A DNA stretch of 64,000 nucleotides from Magnolia sinica. Taxonomy: Eukaryota > Streptophyta > Magnoliopsida > Magnoliales > Magnoliaceae. The first letter of the stretch is position 1; each line of letters opens with the position of its first letter. Below the pieces are notes generated by a model. The model worked only from the letters and a program-made list of their open reading frames with translations, made no database searches and was not told the DNA's origin. The translations under genes and the position numbers were made by a program. Shown here piece by piece: positions 47,801 through 59,330 of the stretch. The stretch spans positions 23,418,501-23,482,500 of the forward strand of contig NC_080577.1 in NCBI RefSeq assembly GCF_029962835.1, read 5' to 3'.

Positions 47801-50800
47801 ATTTTAGATTTCAAACACTAAAGTCAAGATGTAAAACCTATAGCCCCCTTGGAATAAAAATCTCCATCGATCAATAAGTTGGAAAGGAAGAATTGAGGGA
47901 TCCCTGTCAAATTGAGGGGCAATCACCAGGATATAAAATTATAAACACATTCACCTTTGCAGATAGGAAATTTTGTCACATGGATTTTTCCTCAAATAGA
48001 AACTCTTCAATTATCTTGCCACTGATCCTCTTCAACTACTAGGGTTTCAAACATTCTGCCCCTCATTTATCATTCTTTATTCTTCCCCTTCATCTTCTCC
48101 ACTAACCAATCCAATTACAGCATTGAAAGCGAAAGTATTAGCAAGTGCAAAAGAATATGGATACTTCAAGCAACCAGTCATTCAAGATTCAAGAACCACT
48201 GCTGAGTTGACAGAAATCATACATCAGAAGTCAAGCTTCTGGAAACTAATGCCAATACAATCACGATTTGTTGTCTCAAAACCAACATTTTAAAACTAGA
48301 CCAGCCTCTTCAGTATCAACATGACTGATCCAATCCAACTAAAATGAATGGATCGAACTGGATAGGTTCAACAAAAAATTTAAAACAATTGAATCAGGTT
48401 AAGTAAATAGGAATTTTAGCTCTCTTTTCCCCATGGCTCCTGCACCAATAGCTTATGGTTTACTTCTTTTCTGAGTCCAACTCCAGCTCACGCACGAATA
48501 ATGCCCCTCCCTCTCACTCTCTCCTGCTCAAATCATATAAACCTAAGCTCTGACAAACCCCTAGAACTGCAATCCCATCTTGGTATCAAGGAGAATTTTT
48601 CAGATAAACACGTCCTTTACTGAATTAGCCAAAAGCATACAAATCGCTTACAAATCTCAAAAGAACACAAGATTTATTATTATTATTATTATTGGTGAAA
48701 CAACAGAAGATTTTCCAACAGCAAGGCTTTCAATTCACCCTAAAGATTGAACAAATAATTGCATCCGTTGTTCATTTAGGAGGATTTGAAAGGAAAACAT
48801 GGCAAATTGCCAAATGTCTACTTTTCTTTTTTTTTTTTAGAAGGGTAACTGAAATTTTATTGAGAAAACCAATTAGGCAAAAGCCATGGCAGAAAAAGAA
48901 TAAGAATACAGCTTAACAAAACAACCCACAGATAGACAAAAGGTTACAATCATCCACGGCTCTCAAGGCGGACGCTCAGCCCACCACTGCACTCTTAACC
49001 TTACGCACTCTCTCTCCCACCAATCCGCTCCTATTTTGGAAACAACAGCTATTGTGTTCCCCTCAAGTGATCCACAATGCAGCCATTAATGTTAGATACC
49101 ATATGATCGCGCCTTCCTTTCCAAACCCAACCATGCCAGGCCCACGATAGGTCAATAATCGACTCTAGCAAAACATTGAAATCGGAAAGCAGCACTCCCA
49201 CACCCTCTCGCACAAAGACCGCCACAGCGCCACCTTAAAAGGGGCACTGTGGTGCCCGTTGTTTTAAATAGCGAATAGTGCTTAGCATAGTGTTCACCCC
49301 TCTAAAGCATGAGGCGTAAGCTACACGCTACTTCTTCTAGATTATTTTTTAAAATCAAAGTTGCGCTTGGTTGCACTATTTCATGATATTCTGTACCAAA
49401 TTAGACTAATTAGTAATAAAATTTAAAGAAATTTCATGATGTTTATTGCAATCAAACGCAACCTAAAGTAATAAGAAATGGCAGTGATTAAATATGAAGG
49501 TAAAGAAAGAGCAACAAAACTGATTTAATATTGTAACTTGTATTATTTCACTAAAAGCATTGAAAAGATAAAAGTAATTTTTATTGAAAATAGAAAAATG
49601 TAACCAATCATAGAAAACTAATTGATTTTAATGTTATAGTGAAAATAACTTGTAATGTGAGCTACGCAGTGTGTAGTGTAGTCTTTATAGCGTGTAACAT
49701 ATGCAAATTATTATGTAGCGTAGGTTATACGCAACTTAAGCTATTTTCATGAGCTACAAAACATTAAGGCTAAGCTACGCTACATAGTGTAAGCTACATG
49801 CTACATAGCGTAGCTATTTAAAAAATTGGTAGTGCCAAAAATAGTAAATGTGCACAGATCTCACCTCAAATGTCGGTTTCAGAAGCATCTAATAAAAAGT
49901 GTTAGTGCACTGATTTGTGCATCTTGTTTGTCAATCACGTGAGTCCATGTGCCATGTAGTTGGTTGAGCCCTTGGCAGCTGAAGACAGAAGACACAAGAG
50001 GACATGAGCATCAAGGAGCAAAGAATAGGTAAATGAGGTGCCTTGGTAACCCTAACCCTTAACCCAAAACCACCCATTAAACCTCTAGATGATCCTAACC
50101 TAATAGGTAAACCTTATTGATCATCCCTTAACCTTAGGAGCCTAATTGTAACATGGTAAGGCTATAAGAGGTGCAAAGTTGCTATGAAATCGTATGCCCA
50201 AAACAACATACTTTCGAGTGGTGGACCTCAAGGGGTCTTCAATGGTATCGAAGACGTAGGTAACTCAGATATGTCCAATGAGTTGTGATATTTTGATCTA
50301 AGTTTTTTGATACCATCGAAGACTACTCAATTGTATCGGATAGCAGTGTGAAAACTGTCCAACAACAATTTAGCTGGAAATCCGATTTTCTCGATGCCAT
50401 TGACAGAGCCGTTACTTGCCCTTTTTTTAAATCGTTGGAGCTCAAACTCCATATATAGGACATTTGGTTCTTGGGCATTTAGAAGGATTTTTGGTACAAT
50501 AGAAACTTAGGTGATTTAATGATCATATCCCTTATTCCAAGCCTTTAAACTAATGTGTTACAAGTCATCTTCCTTGTGATTAACACTCTAATGAGGATTC
50601 TACCCTCCACCTTGAAGATGAGTTTCAACTCCACCATTTTCTAGAGATTAGACTTGACCCTATAGTCAAATCTGTGTAAATCCTCTAGAAGACCCATCTT
50701 GGTGAATCCCCTTGGATTGCAGCATTCCATTAGTTGTAGGAGATTCACCTAGCCTCCCATCAACTTGGTCACCTTAAAGGAATATCACATGCAAGGTGGT

Positions 50801-53800
50801 TGATCTTGGAATTGAAGCATTGACAACGCATCAGCATTATAATCGAGGAGCAAATGAGAGCTGATTGAAGCACGAGAGAACATTGATCTAACAACCTGAG
50901 ACGACGCTACAAAAAGGGCTCAATCCGACAAGTTGTCATTTGTAAGAGTCCGTATACTCTCTTTCCTTGTATAAGATTGGGGGTAAAAGTTTGTGATCCA
51001 AACTCAATAGGTTCTTATGTAGGACCTAGGTTCTTCTATAGAGACGAATTCACTGAACATATGTTAGTCTCCGTAGGAGCCTCCGACGAGAGTAAACGTA
51101 GGTCCTTAAACTAGGACCAAGTTGTTGGTTAGCCGATGGAAAACCAACTCAAGTCTCTTGCAGGAGCCTCCGACGGAAGTGTACGTCAGTAAGTTCATAT
51201 GTAGGACTAAGGTTCATGGCGAGCCTATAGAAAATCACGCAAAGTCTCCTGCAGGAGCCGGTTCTTGTGTAGGATTGTAAAGGTTAGAGGTAAACCTGAT
51301 TTAAAACATTCGATAGTGAAATTCAGTACACTCATAGGTTGAGTGCATCTGCTGGGAGTGGAGTACGGAAACCGAACCACTATATATGCTTGTGCTTGGA
51401 ATATCTTTGAGTACTTGTTTGATTATGCTTATGTGATTGAATGTTTAATTATATGCATGCATGATTAGATGAATATTAGGAGTTGATAGGTAGCACATCC
51501 CATACACACATGTACACTATCATATATAGATTAGTTGCTTCATTAGCATATCATTTGTAGTCTATATGATTGGACTCTCTATTGGCTTAGAAGCCTTAGA
51601 TTTAATTGTTTTAGTTTAATTTGCATATTAGTTTAAGTAAGCAATTGTGTTTTAAAAGGAAAATTTTTATTTGGTCCTAATCACCCCCCTCCCCACAGGA
51701 CATCCATCATTCCTTAGCTCCGCCAAGCTTCCGCACGCACAGCCTGTGAGCCCACCACATTCAATTTCAAGAAGATGGGACCAAGAAGTGCCCTGATTTG
51801 TGAGATTTCCATATCATCACTTCATTGTTAGTCAATGAAGGATGGTACCTCTACAACCGATCTAAAAGCCTAACAAACTCATGCACATCCCCATCCGACA
51901 ATTCCCTTCAGCATGGAGGAGACCACACCACAGAATCCTCACATATGGAATAACAACAAGTTATTGTTATGTTCCTCTCTGGCTTCAATCGGGCTACTCT
52001 TGGGAAGTCATCCTAAAGCAATCTTTTACCACACCACACATCCTCCCAAAAGCAGACACATCCTATCACCAACCACAAAGGACACCCCTTCCTTAAACTT
52101 AGGAATCATCTCAATGACTGTTTTCCATATTTCAAAGGCTCTATACCTTGAAGATACCCTCACCCCCCAACCTCCATTCTAGACCCCATACTTAGAAGCA
52201 ATTACCTCTTTCCCCAGCCTCCCCTCTTCAATTCCAAACCTCCGCAGCCATTTGTCAATTAGAGCCAAGTTCATTGTGTCCAACACCTTAATACCTTCTC
52301 TCCCTTCGACAAAGAACTTCCAAATCTTCTTCTCCCACTTTAGGAGCTGAAATTTGTGTTTTTGCTCTGCCCCTCTCCACAAAATGTCATGTCCAACTTC
52401 TCCAATCTGTCCAACAGTGACTGAGGACACATGAACAAAGACATGAAATAAAGGAACAACTTTGAAAGAGCGGCTTTAGACATTAGACGACCTCCTAATG
52501 AGAGATGATGAGTTGATGACCCTTCCAACTTGAAAGTTTCCTGTGTAATCTCTGATTTTCGGTAGGTTCTAGATAGAATTTGGAGGAAAGAAGCTTTTCT
52601 ACATTCGTTTGGCATTGATTAAAAGGAGACCCACATCAAGTAATTTATGATGGTTATTTCAATGATGGTTGTGTTTCTTCTAGCTTAAAAGCATCAGAAA
52701 ACAACACAAACCACTTAGTTTATAATTAAAAAGAAAAAGAAAAAAAACCTGGTGAACTGGCCAGTTTAGCCATAAGCCAAAACCAGACAAACAGACTGGT
52801 CGACCTGCCAGTTCCGATCAAAGTCAGTCTGGTTTCAAAAACATATGATCAAACTAAACAACCACACCTGATCAAACTAAACAACCACACCAATATTCCA
52901 GATGTAATGCGCTATGGAGTTCTTTCAATTATCAAGCTAATATTAGAAACTCTAAAGGAAGGAGATGGTGTATGGGGTCATACAGCCTCCCACATCCGAG
53001 AGTAATACTGCAGAACATTTTAATTTCAACGTTGGCGTTGAAAGCGCAAATAAGAAGAGAGATATCTCAGAGTTTGGAAACCTAATGCTACTTCAAGCAC
53101 ATCTAAATATTAACCTGACGTGAAAATGCAATTCTGGTCAGAATTCAAAAACCCAGAAAGCAGATTTGGAATCCAGGCGAAATAACTTCATTTTTGCCTA
53201 AAAGGCGAACCAATTTATATAAGGTCAGCAATCTCAACTGAATCAACCACACCTCAAGCTTCAATGATGGCTAACATGCATCGACCATAGCCGTGCATAG
53301 CATCATGTGCCAAAATGTTCTAAGACATCACTGTGATGTGTCAAAGACAGCCTCCACTTCTCTTCAACCCAATTTTTTTGCATTCATCAGAAAAACCTAG
53401 GATATCCCTTCTGTCACCTCGTCCAGCCGCAAGCACTATCTTCATCCCTCTTCCCCAGAGGATGATGCATTCAGTTCCAATCCCACCTGAGCGATCCAAA
53501 GTAGGCCTATCTAACCACGTGAGGAAACCATCCCCAAAATCATATTGCATGGTGCGACCTCACATGCATATGGTATACAATATGTGTACACAGCCCAACA
53601 GTGCACACACAATATTATGGTCCTTTTGGGGGATTATTTGTGTTTTATAGGGTTTTAACAAAGGTTACCTGGATCACAGGTCACTCCAGTACATGGTATG
53701 GGTACGAATATGTATTCGCTACTTCGTCGAATATGTGGTATGCTAGAGGTAAGATCATGTGTGTCCCTCCAGTATAAACACTGAGTACATGTAATATATT

Positions 53801-56800
53801 TCTATATAAAATTTGATAATGTAAATTATATATGAAATAATGAATTTTATGATAATAGATCCCACCTGCATGGTATTATATAAAATGCTATTGCATAAAC
53901 CAAAGTATAAATATCTACATTCTGAATACAAATTTACATTATAACTTAATCAACAATAAGAGTATAGAAAGATGCCCTCCTCTATTGATCTTCTCTTCAG
54001 TTCGTGGCACGATGCCTCAGGTGGGAACTTAGGTCACAAGAAGTGGAGGATTCTTTTCCTTGCAATCCTTTGGGCAGTTTGGGCTGAAAGGAATACCCAG
54101 TGCGTCAGAAATCTTCGGGGATCCATTGTTGGAGTGTTTAGTAGGTGTCATTGTTTTTCAGGGATTGGGCGCCCTGAGTTTTAGGGTCAGTTTGGGCTGA
54201 AAGGAATATAGCCAGTGCTTCAGAAAACTTCAGGGATCCAATGCTAGGGTGTTTAGTAGGGTGTCATTGTTTTTCAGGGTTGGGCGCCCTGAGTTTTAGG
54301 GTCTTTTCTGTTGAGCTTTTTTCTTGGGGGTGTTGTCCAGCCGGGGGCTGGCCTTTGTATTTTTTTTTCCTTTTTTCTTTTTTCTTTCTTCTGTTCTGTT
54401 TTTGTTCTTGGCTCTGACTAATAAATCTGGCTTCATCTTTCAAAAAAAAAAAAGGAGTATAGGACAAAAAAATTGGGACAGTCGAAGTAGCAATCCGGTT
54501 CACAAATGACCCATAAATCAGAACGTGTGATTCAGTTAGGTAACATTAATTATAACTATAGGTAGGTGATTTAGGTAACATTAGTTATATATTATAGGAG
54601 TAGTTCTCAATTGGCCGTAATTTTGATTGTTTATGCAATCCCGATGAACTGTATGCATCTGTTTTTTCAGCAATTCAATGCTATAAGAAGCCTTTCAATG
54701 GTCATTTATTTTGGAAAGTAGAATGTTATGAATGTTATATGTAATATAGTTCAATATAAAAATTGATAATGTAAATTATATATGAAATAATGAATGTCAT
54801 GCTTATAGATCCCACATGCATAGTATTGGATTAAATGCTATTGCATAAATCAAAGTATAAATATCTACATTCTAAATATAAATTTACATTATTACTTGAT
54901 CAACAATGAGAGTATAGAACCAATAAATTTGGGTCAGTAAAAGTAGCAATCTTGTTCACAAATGACCCATAAATCAGACCGTGTCATTCAGTTAAGTAAC
55001 ATTAGTTACACCCATTGTTTGAATTATCTCTGATATTATTGAAATATCTCCAATAGTATCGTCATCTCTAGCTTGGCGATACTAATAACATTGGTAGCAA
55101 TACCGATAGCACCAGTAGTATTAGAAATTCCAGACATCAGCAATGCATCCCTAAGTATCGCCAGCATATCGATATCGCCAATATTTTCAATTGTGTAAAT
55201 TCCAGGCGTTGCTTGTATTGCTAATGTATCAGTATCGCCAATATTTTCAACTATGTAATGACACTCGTATCACAAGTGTATCGGTGATATTTCAATAATA
55301 TCACCAATATAGAGATATCACATAAAGTTTGTTTATTAAAAAAATTATATTTCAAATTTTTTTATGAGTACATTGTTGTATGCTGTTTTCAATTTATCAT
55401 TGTTAATATTGATAATATCTCAAAATTATCGTTATCGCAACATGCTTGATATTAAGGCCATAATATTTCATTTTCTTTCCAGTTGTTGATGATTTCTTGG
55501 CAAAATATTGTGAGTTGTCGATATTATGCAATATCAATGGATGTTTGGATGGATGATTGGATGGTTAGATGGGATCGATAGGATGGTTAGACTATTTCTC
55601 ACGACAACACATGCTTTTAAGCCCTCATTAAATGGAAAATTATTGTGTATACATTCTTTTTACAATTTTTTTTATTTCTAAATATGTAAAAATGTCTATT
55701 TTAGCATCTCCTGAAGTTTCACTTCTACCATTTTCCCATGTTTTCCCTCTTTTCCGGTTTATCAGCGATATTATTGGCGATATCGATACTGTTTCTGTAT
55801 CCCCGGCTAGCGAATCTTGTAGTGATACCGATACTTTGAACACTAGTTATACTTATACCTATAGGTTGGCGATTTAGGTAACATTAGTCATATCATAGGA
55901 AGTAATTCTCCATTGGACGTAATGATTGTATATGCAATCCCTAACTGTATACATCAGTCTTTTAGGCAGTTCGATAGTATGAGGAGCCTTTAAATAGTCA
56001 TTTTATTTTAGGAAGTAGAGCCCATCTTTCAGTTTTGTTATTTAATTTTTGTAAAATCCAGCCTATAGATAATCTAGGAGAGCAGTTCAAATCTGAAACG
56101 AAATGTGTACCCACTTGTGATGTTGCTAGTCTTCCCAGCGGTCAGCTGATCATTGGGCTTTAAAATCAGTTGTTTTCCTGTGTGAGAAAAATCCTACATC
56201 ATGGTGATTGCGTGCAAAAATCTGGCAGTGGCACGAATTTGCATAATTTTCTGTTAGTTTCCCCCCAGTCTTAGTTTGCATCAAAGGTGTAGCAAAAAAA
56301 CATGGAACTTTCTAAAGGGCACCCATCCATAACACTCTTTGTTTTTAATTCTTAAAAAGTCCATCAGTACAACTGTCAATAGCCACTATTTTACAAGTAG
56401 CAGATTAATCAAGCAGAAGAGCAACAAATATACAAAAATCTGTCAATGCAAATGGAAAGGAACAACCAATAGCCATATTAGCTCCACCTTCACATCCTAC
56501 CCCACGTGCCCCTGTGGCCCTGTGGCAATTTTTCTAAAAATGCCACCCACGATGAAGCCTTTGGACTTCCTCTACTCCATAGCACATTTACCTCTCTTGT
56601 TTACTCCTCTTATGATACAAACCATGGATAGAGGTTGAGCAGCTACCTTAGTGACAATCCCATCCATAAATTGAATATTAAAAGATGTAGAAAGCTCCTA
56701 AGAAATGAGCAAGTGATGAGCAAGAAATCTAAAGGGATCTGTGGAATCCAGTAGCGAGAAGAGAATCTCAAAAGTCATTAAATAGTCTATGTGAGCTTAA

Positions 56801-58599
56801 TTGAGTCTATATTAAGCTTTGCTTCAAATGATCAACAACATGGAAAACAGAGGCACCAAATTTTAGGGGCCGAAAGAGTGGTCATTTTTGCCACGAGCTT
56901 CGTCTCTGTATTCAAATATAAATCTCACATTGAAACATCAAAACCCAAATCAATAGTTAGAAAAGAAAAACCAATCTTCTAAAAATGCCCTTGTGGCAAT
57001 TTTTCTAAAAATGCCACCTACGATGAAGCCTTTGGACTTCCTCTACTCCATAGCACATTTACCTCTCTTGTTTACTCCTCTTATGATACAAACCATGGAT
57101 AGAGGTTGAGCAGCTACCTTAGTGACAATCCCATCCATAAATTGAATATTAAAAGATGTAGAAAGCTCCTAAGAAATGAGCAAGTGATGAGCAAGAAATC
57201 TAAAGGGATCTGTGGAATTCAGTAGCGAGAAGAGAATCTCAAAATTCATTAAATAGTCTATGTGAGCTTAATTGAGTCTATATTAAGCTTTGCTTCAAAT
57301 GATCAACAACATGGAAAACAGAAGCACCAAATTTTAGGGGCCGAAAGAGTGGTCATTTTTGCCACAAGCTTCGTCTCCGTATTCAAATATAAATCTCACA
57401 TTGAAACATCAAAACCCAAATCAATAGTTAGAAAAGAAAAACCAATCTTCTAAAAATGCCCCTGTGGCAATTTTTCTAAAAATGCCACCTATGATGAAGC
57501 CTTTGGACTTCCTCTACTCCATAGCACATTTACCTCTCTTGTTTACTCCTCTTATGATACAAATCATGGATGGAGGTTGAGCAGCTACCTTAGTGACAAT
57601 CCCATCCATAAATTGAATATTAAAAGATGTAGAAAGCTCCTAAGAAATGAGCAAGTGATGAGCAAGAAATCTAAAGGGATCTGTGGAATCCAGTAGCGAG
57701 AAGAGAATCTCAAAAGTCATTAAATAGTCTATGTGAGCTTAATTGAGTCTATATTAAGCTTTGCTTCAAATGATCAACAACATGGAAAACAGAGGCACCA
57801 AATTTTAGGGGCCGAAAGAGTGGTCATTTTTGCCACAAGCTTCGTCTCCGTATTCAAATATAAATCTCACATTGAAACATCAAAACCCAAATCAATAGTT
57901 AGAAAAGAAAAACCAATCTTCACCTCCTTATTCGAGATTTACACATTGAAACATCAAAACCCAAATCAATAGTTAAAAAAGAAAAACCAATCTTCACCTC
58001 CTTATTCGATCATAAATCTCGAATTGAAATATCAAAACCCAAATAAATAGTTAGAAAGGAAATACCAGCTCCCTCCCTCTCTCACACACACAAACCAACA
58101 CCACTATTAGAACCCGCTCAGATGATCAATTGGCATAAACTCGAAACAAAGTCGACGATGCTTGAACAAAATCCAACCCATCAAAAGGATCAATTAAAAT
58201 AAACCACACACATAAACCCAATCGAAAAAATGCAAATACAAAGGAAACAAAGAGAATCTTTACCTGCCCTTTTTCGCCTACGATGAGAATATCATCCGAT
58301 CCATTACCAGCATCATCCACAACCGCAACCGGATTATCGGGATCGCCATCCAAAATCAGGCACTCGTCATCCGATTCATCTCCTGTGATGCCTTTTACTG
58401 TGTTTGAAGGCGTATGATTCTGCTTCTGGATCGAAGCACAAGAAAGTTCATCCACAACCACAACATCATCAGATTCTTCAGCTTCGTTGTCAACACAATT
58501 GAGAAGTTCGGAAAGCCAATCGATAGGAGCATCAACTTTGTCATTCCATTCACCTTCTTCATCTGAACTGATGTCGACAACTGCCAGCTCCGAACACAT
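43178..58599 (-). CDS. RIN13-like protein with acidic N-terminus and Cys/His-rich centre
   Basis: Exons: 58599-58264, 44825-44739, 44296-43178 (stop TAA); 336, 87 and 1119 bp, 513 residues, phase 0 at both junctions. The start is ATG at 58599 (MCSELAVVDISSDEEGEW); the codon at 58614 is TTG. The N-terminus is acidic (VVDISSDEE, ESDDVVVVDE, DESDDECLILDGDPDNPVAV, GSDDILIVGEKGQ). Exons 2-3 make a dense Cys/His block: IACRDYPHPRHLCAKFPF, HEKHCHLCHCYVCEERAPC, then HCHSTDKEEIWKAERKCFKQ. The tail is Pro/Ser/Gln-rich and low-complexity with a conserved-looking DDLLYGYEEYMGHLE end. I believe this is the plant family annotated as RPM1-interacting protein 13-like, from memory; its biochemical role is unclear. 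The first intron is 13,438 bp. Confidence 0.85.
45200..45760 (+). pseudogene. LINE ORF2 end fragment
   Basis: WWRSLQFFGLTRVMLPS, AWDGVHFGGRRKSLQCLAL and PTWKESNNRKFTNEAESPD follow the closing zf-RVT pattern (AWxG..LWxxWKERNNR). A tail with tcttttcaatagaattgtgc ends near 45760. It lies in gene 3 intron 1. Confidence 0.65.
45761..48834. other. Gene 3 intron 1, unassigned part
   Basis: AT-rich. Contains a 22-bp direct repeat (tataaggtccctcttcag at 47238 and 47262), a (ATT)n at 48671-48690 and a stretch near 48290-48400 with tagaccagcc/gatccaatcc words that could be the left end of another TIR element. No coding similarity. Confidence 0.45.
48835..49248 (-). pseudogene. LINE ORF2 3' end fragment
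   Basis: Minus strand: WAWHGWVWKGRRDHM-like sequence near 49100-49140, then stops and a tail gccatggcttttgcctaatt, ggttttctcaataaaatttc, ending in the T/A run at 48822-48838. Interrupted on its right by the 49257 element. Confidence 0.65.
49257..49828. mobile_element. hAT-like TIR element with TAGCGTAGC word
   Basis: Ends cgttgttttaaatagcg and, inwards from the right, caattttttaaatagc. Duplication gtggtgcc (49249-49256) and gtagtgcc (49829-49836), 7 of 8. The right 180 bp consist largely of tagcgta, agctacgc, gtgtagc and their complements; the middle is plain AT-rich. 572 bp, no frame. Confidence 0.8.
49890..51690 (+). mobile_element. Ty1/copia LTR-like remnant
   Basis: Shares phrases with 8215-9480: gatccaaactcaataggtt, gatttaaaacattcgatagt, gaaattcagtacactcatag. 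Contains atcgaagac-type words (50220-50340) and ends near ggtcctaatcacccccctcc, a phrase I associate with copia LTR ends. No partner LTR or coding region seen. Confidence 0.5.
51700..52620 (-). pseudogene. LINE reverse-transcriptase C-terminal fragment
   Basis: Minus strand: STHHLSLGGRLMSKAALSKL, FLYFMSLFMCPQSLLDRLEK, HDILWRGAEQKHKFQLLKWE and VLDTMNLALIDKWLRRFGIE follow the post-catalytic RT segment of plant L1 (LSLGGRVTLIKAAL..RLEK..FLWSG..NLALLGKWLWRF). Frameshift between 52340 and 52430. Confidence 0.8.
52621..53786. other. Gene 3 intron 1, unassigned part
   Basis: At 52745-52850 there are ccagtttggcc/gactggtc-type words and a possible TIR end. The remainder is AT-rich without recognised features. 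Confidence 0.45.
53968..54455 (+). mobile_element. 5'-truncated LINE with an internal duplication
   Basis: Frame: LGHKKWRILFLAILWAVWAE then RNTQCVRNLRGS and FSRCHCFSGIGRPEF. A 3' tail with actaataaatctggcttc ends in an A-run at 54442-54453. A unit of about 115 bp (cagtttgggctgaaaggaat to gttttagggt) is present twice, 54077-54190 and 54190-54303. Target duplication about agtatag at 53961 and 54457. Confidence 0.8.
55013..55845. mobile_element. hAT-like TIR element with CGATATT/GATATCG word
   Basis: Ends cattgtttgaattatctc and, inwards from the right, tagtgttcaaagtatcgg. Flanks gttacacc (55005-55012) and gttatact (55846-55853), 6 of 8. Dense tatcgccaatatt, cgatatcg and tatcggtgata words. The undisturbed duplicate copy at about 54555 confirms a clean insertion. 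Confidence 0.78.
56521..57921. repeat. Three tandem 471-bp repeats
   Basis: Units begin at 56521, 56992 and 57463 (tgtggcaatttttctaaaaa). They differ at only a few bases, so the expansion is young. Each contains the same 63-codon open frame (MSLIESILSFASNDQQHGK), which is a by-product. The array lies in gene 3 intron 1, about 340 bp from exon 1. Confidence 0.95.
57855..58035. repeat. Short tandem repeat following the 471-bp array
   Basis: attgaaacatcaaaacccaa with tcaatagttagaaaagaaaa and aatcttcacctccttattcg recurs at about 57875, 57945 and, degenerate, 58025. Confidence 0.8.
58264..58599 (-). CDS. Gene 3 exon 1
   Basis: 112 codons ending GEKGQ at a CAG|GTAAAG donor. It is almost wholly acidic and disordered in look, with repeated D/E plus valine patches (SIM-like VVVVDE). 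It stands 13.4 kb from exon 2, but EKGQ-IACRD joins exactly as in the homologues I recall. Confidence 0.85.
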
Positions 58600-59330
58600 A
58601 GTTATAAATATCAACTAAAAGGCTTGAATAAGGCCTGAAATGAAAGAAAATTCAGAAGAAACTGATCTATATTCCGCGAGAAATTCACATATCAGGCCCA
58701 AAACCCTAAAAATCTGATATGGGCCTTAAACATCCTTGGAGTAAGAAGAAGAAGAAGAAGAAACTGATCTAAGTTTGCTGAAAAATCCCCCTTTCATGAC
58801 CAAAAACATAAAAATCTGATCTAGGTCTTAAAAAGACCTAGATTTTTCTGTTCTTTCTTACTTGGGCATTCTAGAAATTCCTCTAAATTGGTGGGAATCC
58901 TGTCGACAATGAGACGGTTTCTTGAAAATTCCTCCATTTTGAGACTGACCCAGAAATGAGATTACGCTTGGAAATCGATTTTCAGAGAACTGAAAGAGAG
59001 ATTGGTTATTGAAATCGGTTTCAGACAGCAAAAAATGACATGAAGGAGAGAGATTCATGGCCTATCATATGCAGATTCTATGAAAGAAAAGGAGAAGAGG
59101 GATTTTTTTTTCTTTTTTTTAGGGGGGTGCCGTGGAATTTGAGATGATGTGATGGAAAGTTGCAGAGAACGAAGGGCAGTTTCGGAATTTTCCGTTCTGC
59201 AGAGAATTGGAAGTTAGGAGAAGAGTAGATGAAGAAAATCCATGGAATGGATGGAAATTGGAGGTTTTGAGCAGAAATGTATTGAATGTTCTTCTCTCTT
59301 TTTCTCTGGTTTGTCAAGCCCTAAGCGGGA
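58600..59330 (-). promoter_or_regulatory. Upstream region of gene 3
   Basis: Contains a (GAA)n at 58745-58762 and two related segments with aaactgatct. No clear TATA box can be assigned. Transcription probably starts in this stretch, since foldback sequence begins at about 59335. Confidence 0.4.

Larger units (their letters stand above)
53787..56010. repeat. Segmental tandem duplication, each copy split by a different transposon
   Basis: Copy 1: 53787-53967 plus 54456-54735. Copy 2: 54737-55012 plus 55846-56010. Shared phrases include gataatgtaaattatatatg, ctattgcataaa, caaatgacccataaatcag and ggtaacattag. Copy 1 holds a LINE; copy 2 holds a TIR element. Each copy gives the empty site for the other. 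Confidence 0.85.

Noticed and set aside
56791..57972. Three repeated open frames (MSLIESILSFASNDQQHGK) as a gene family
   Set aside because: They are the same frame in each 471-bp tandem unit, lie in an intron, and have no domain or codon pattern of a real gene.
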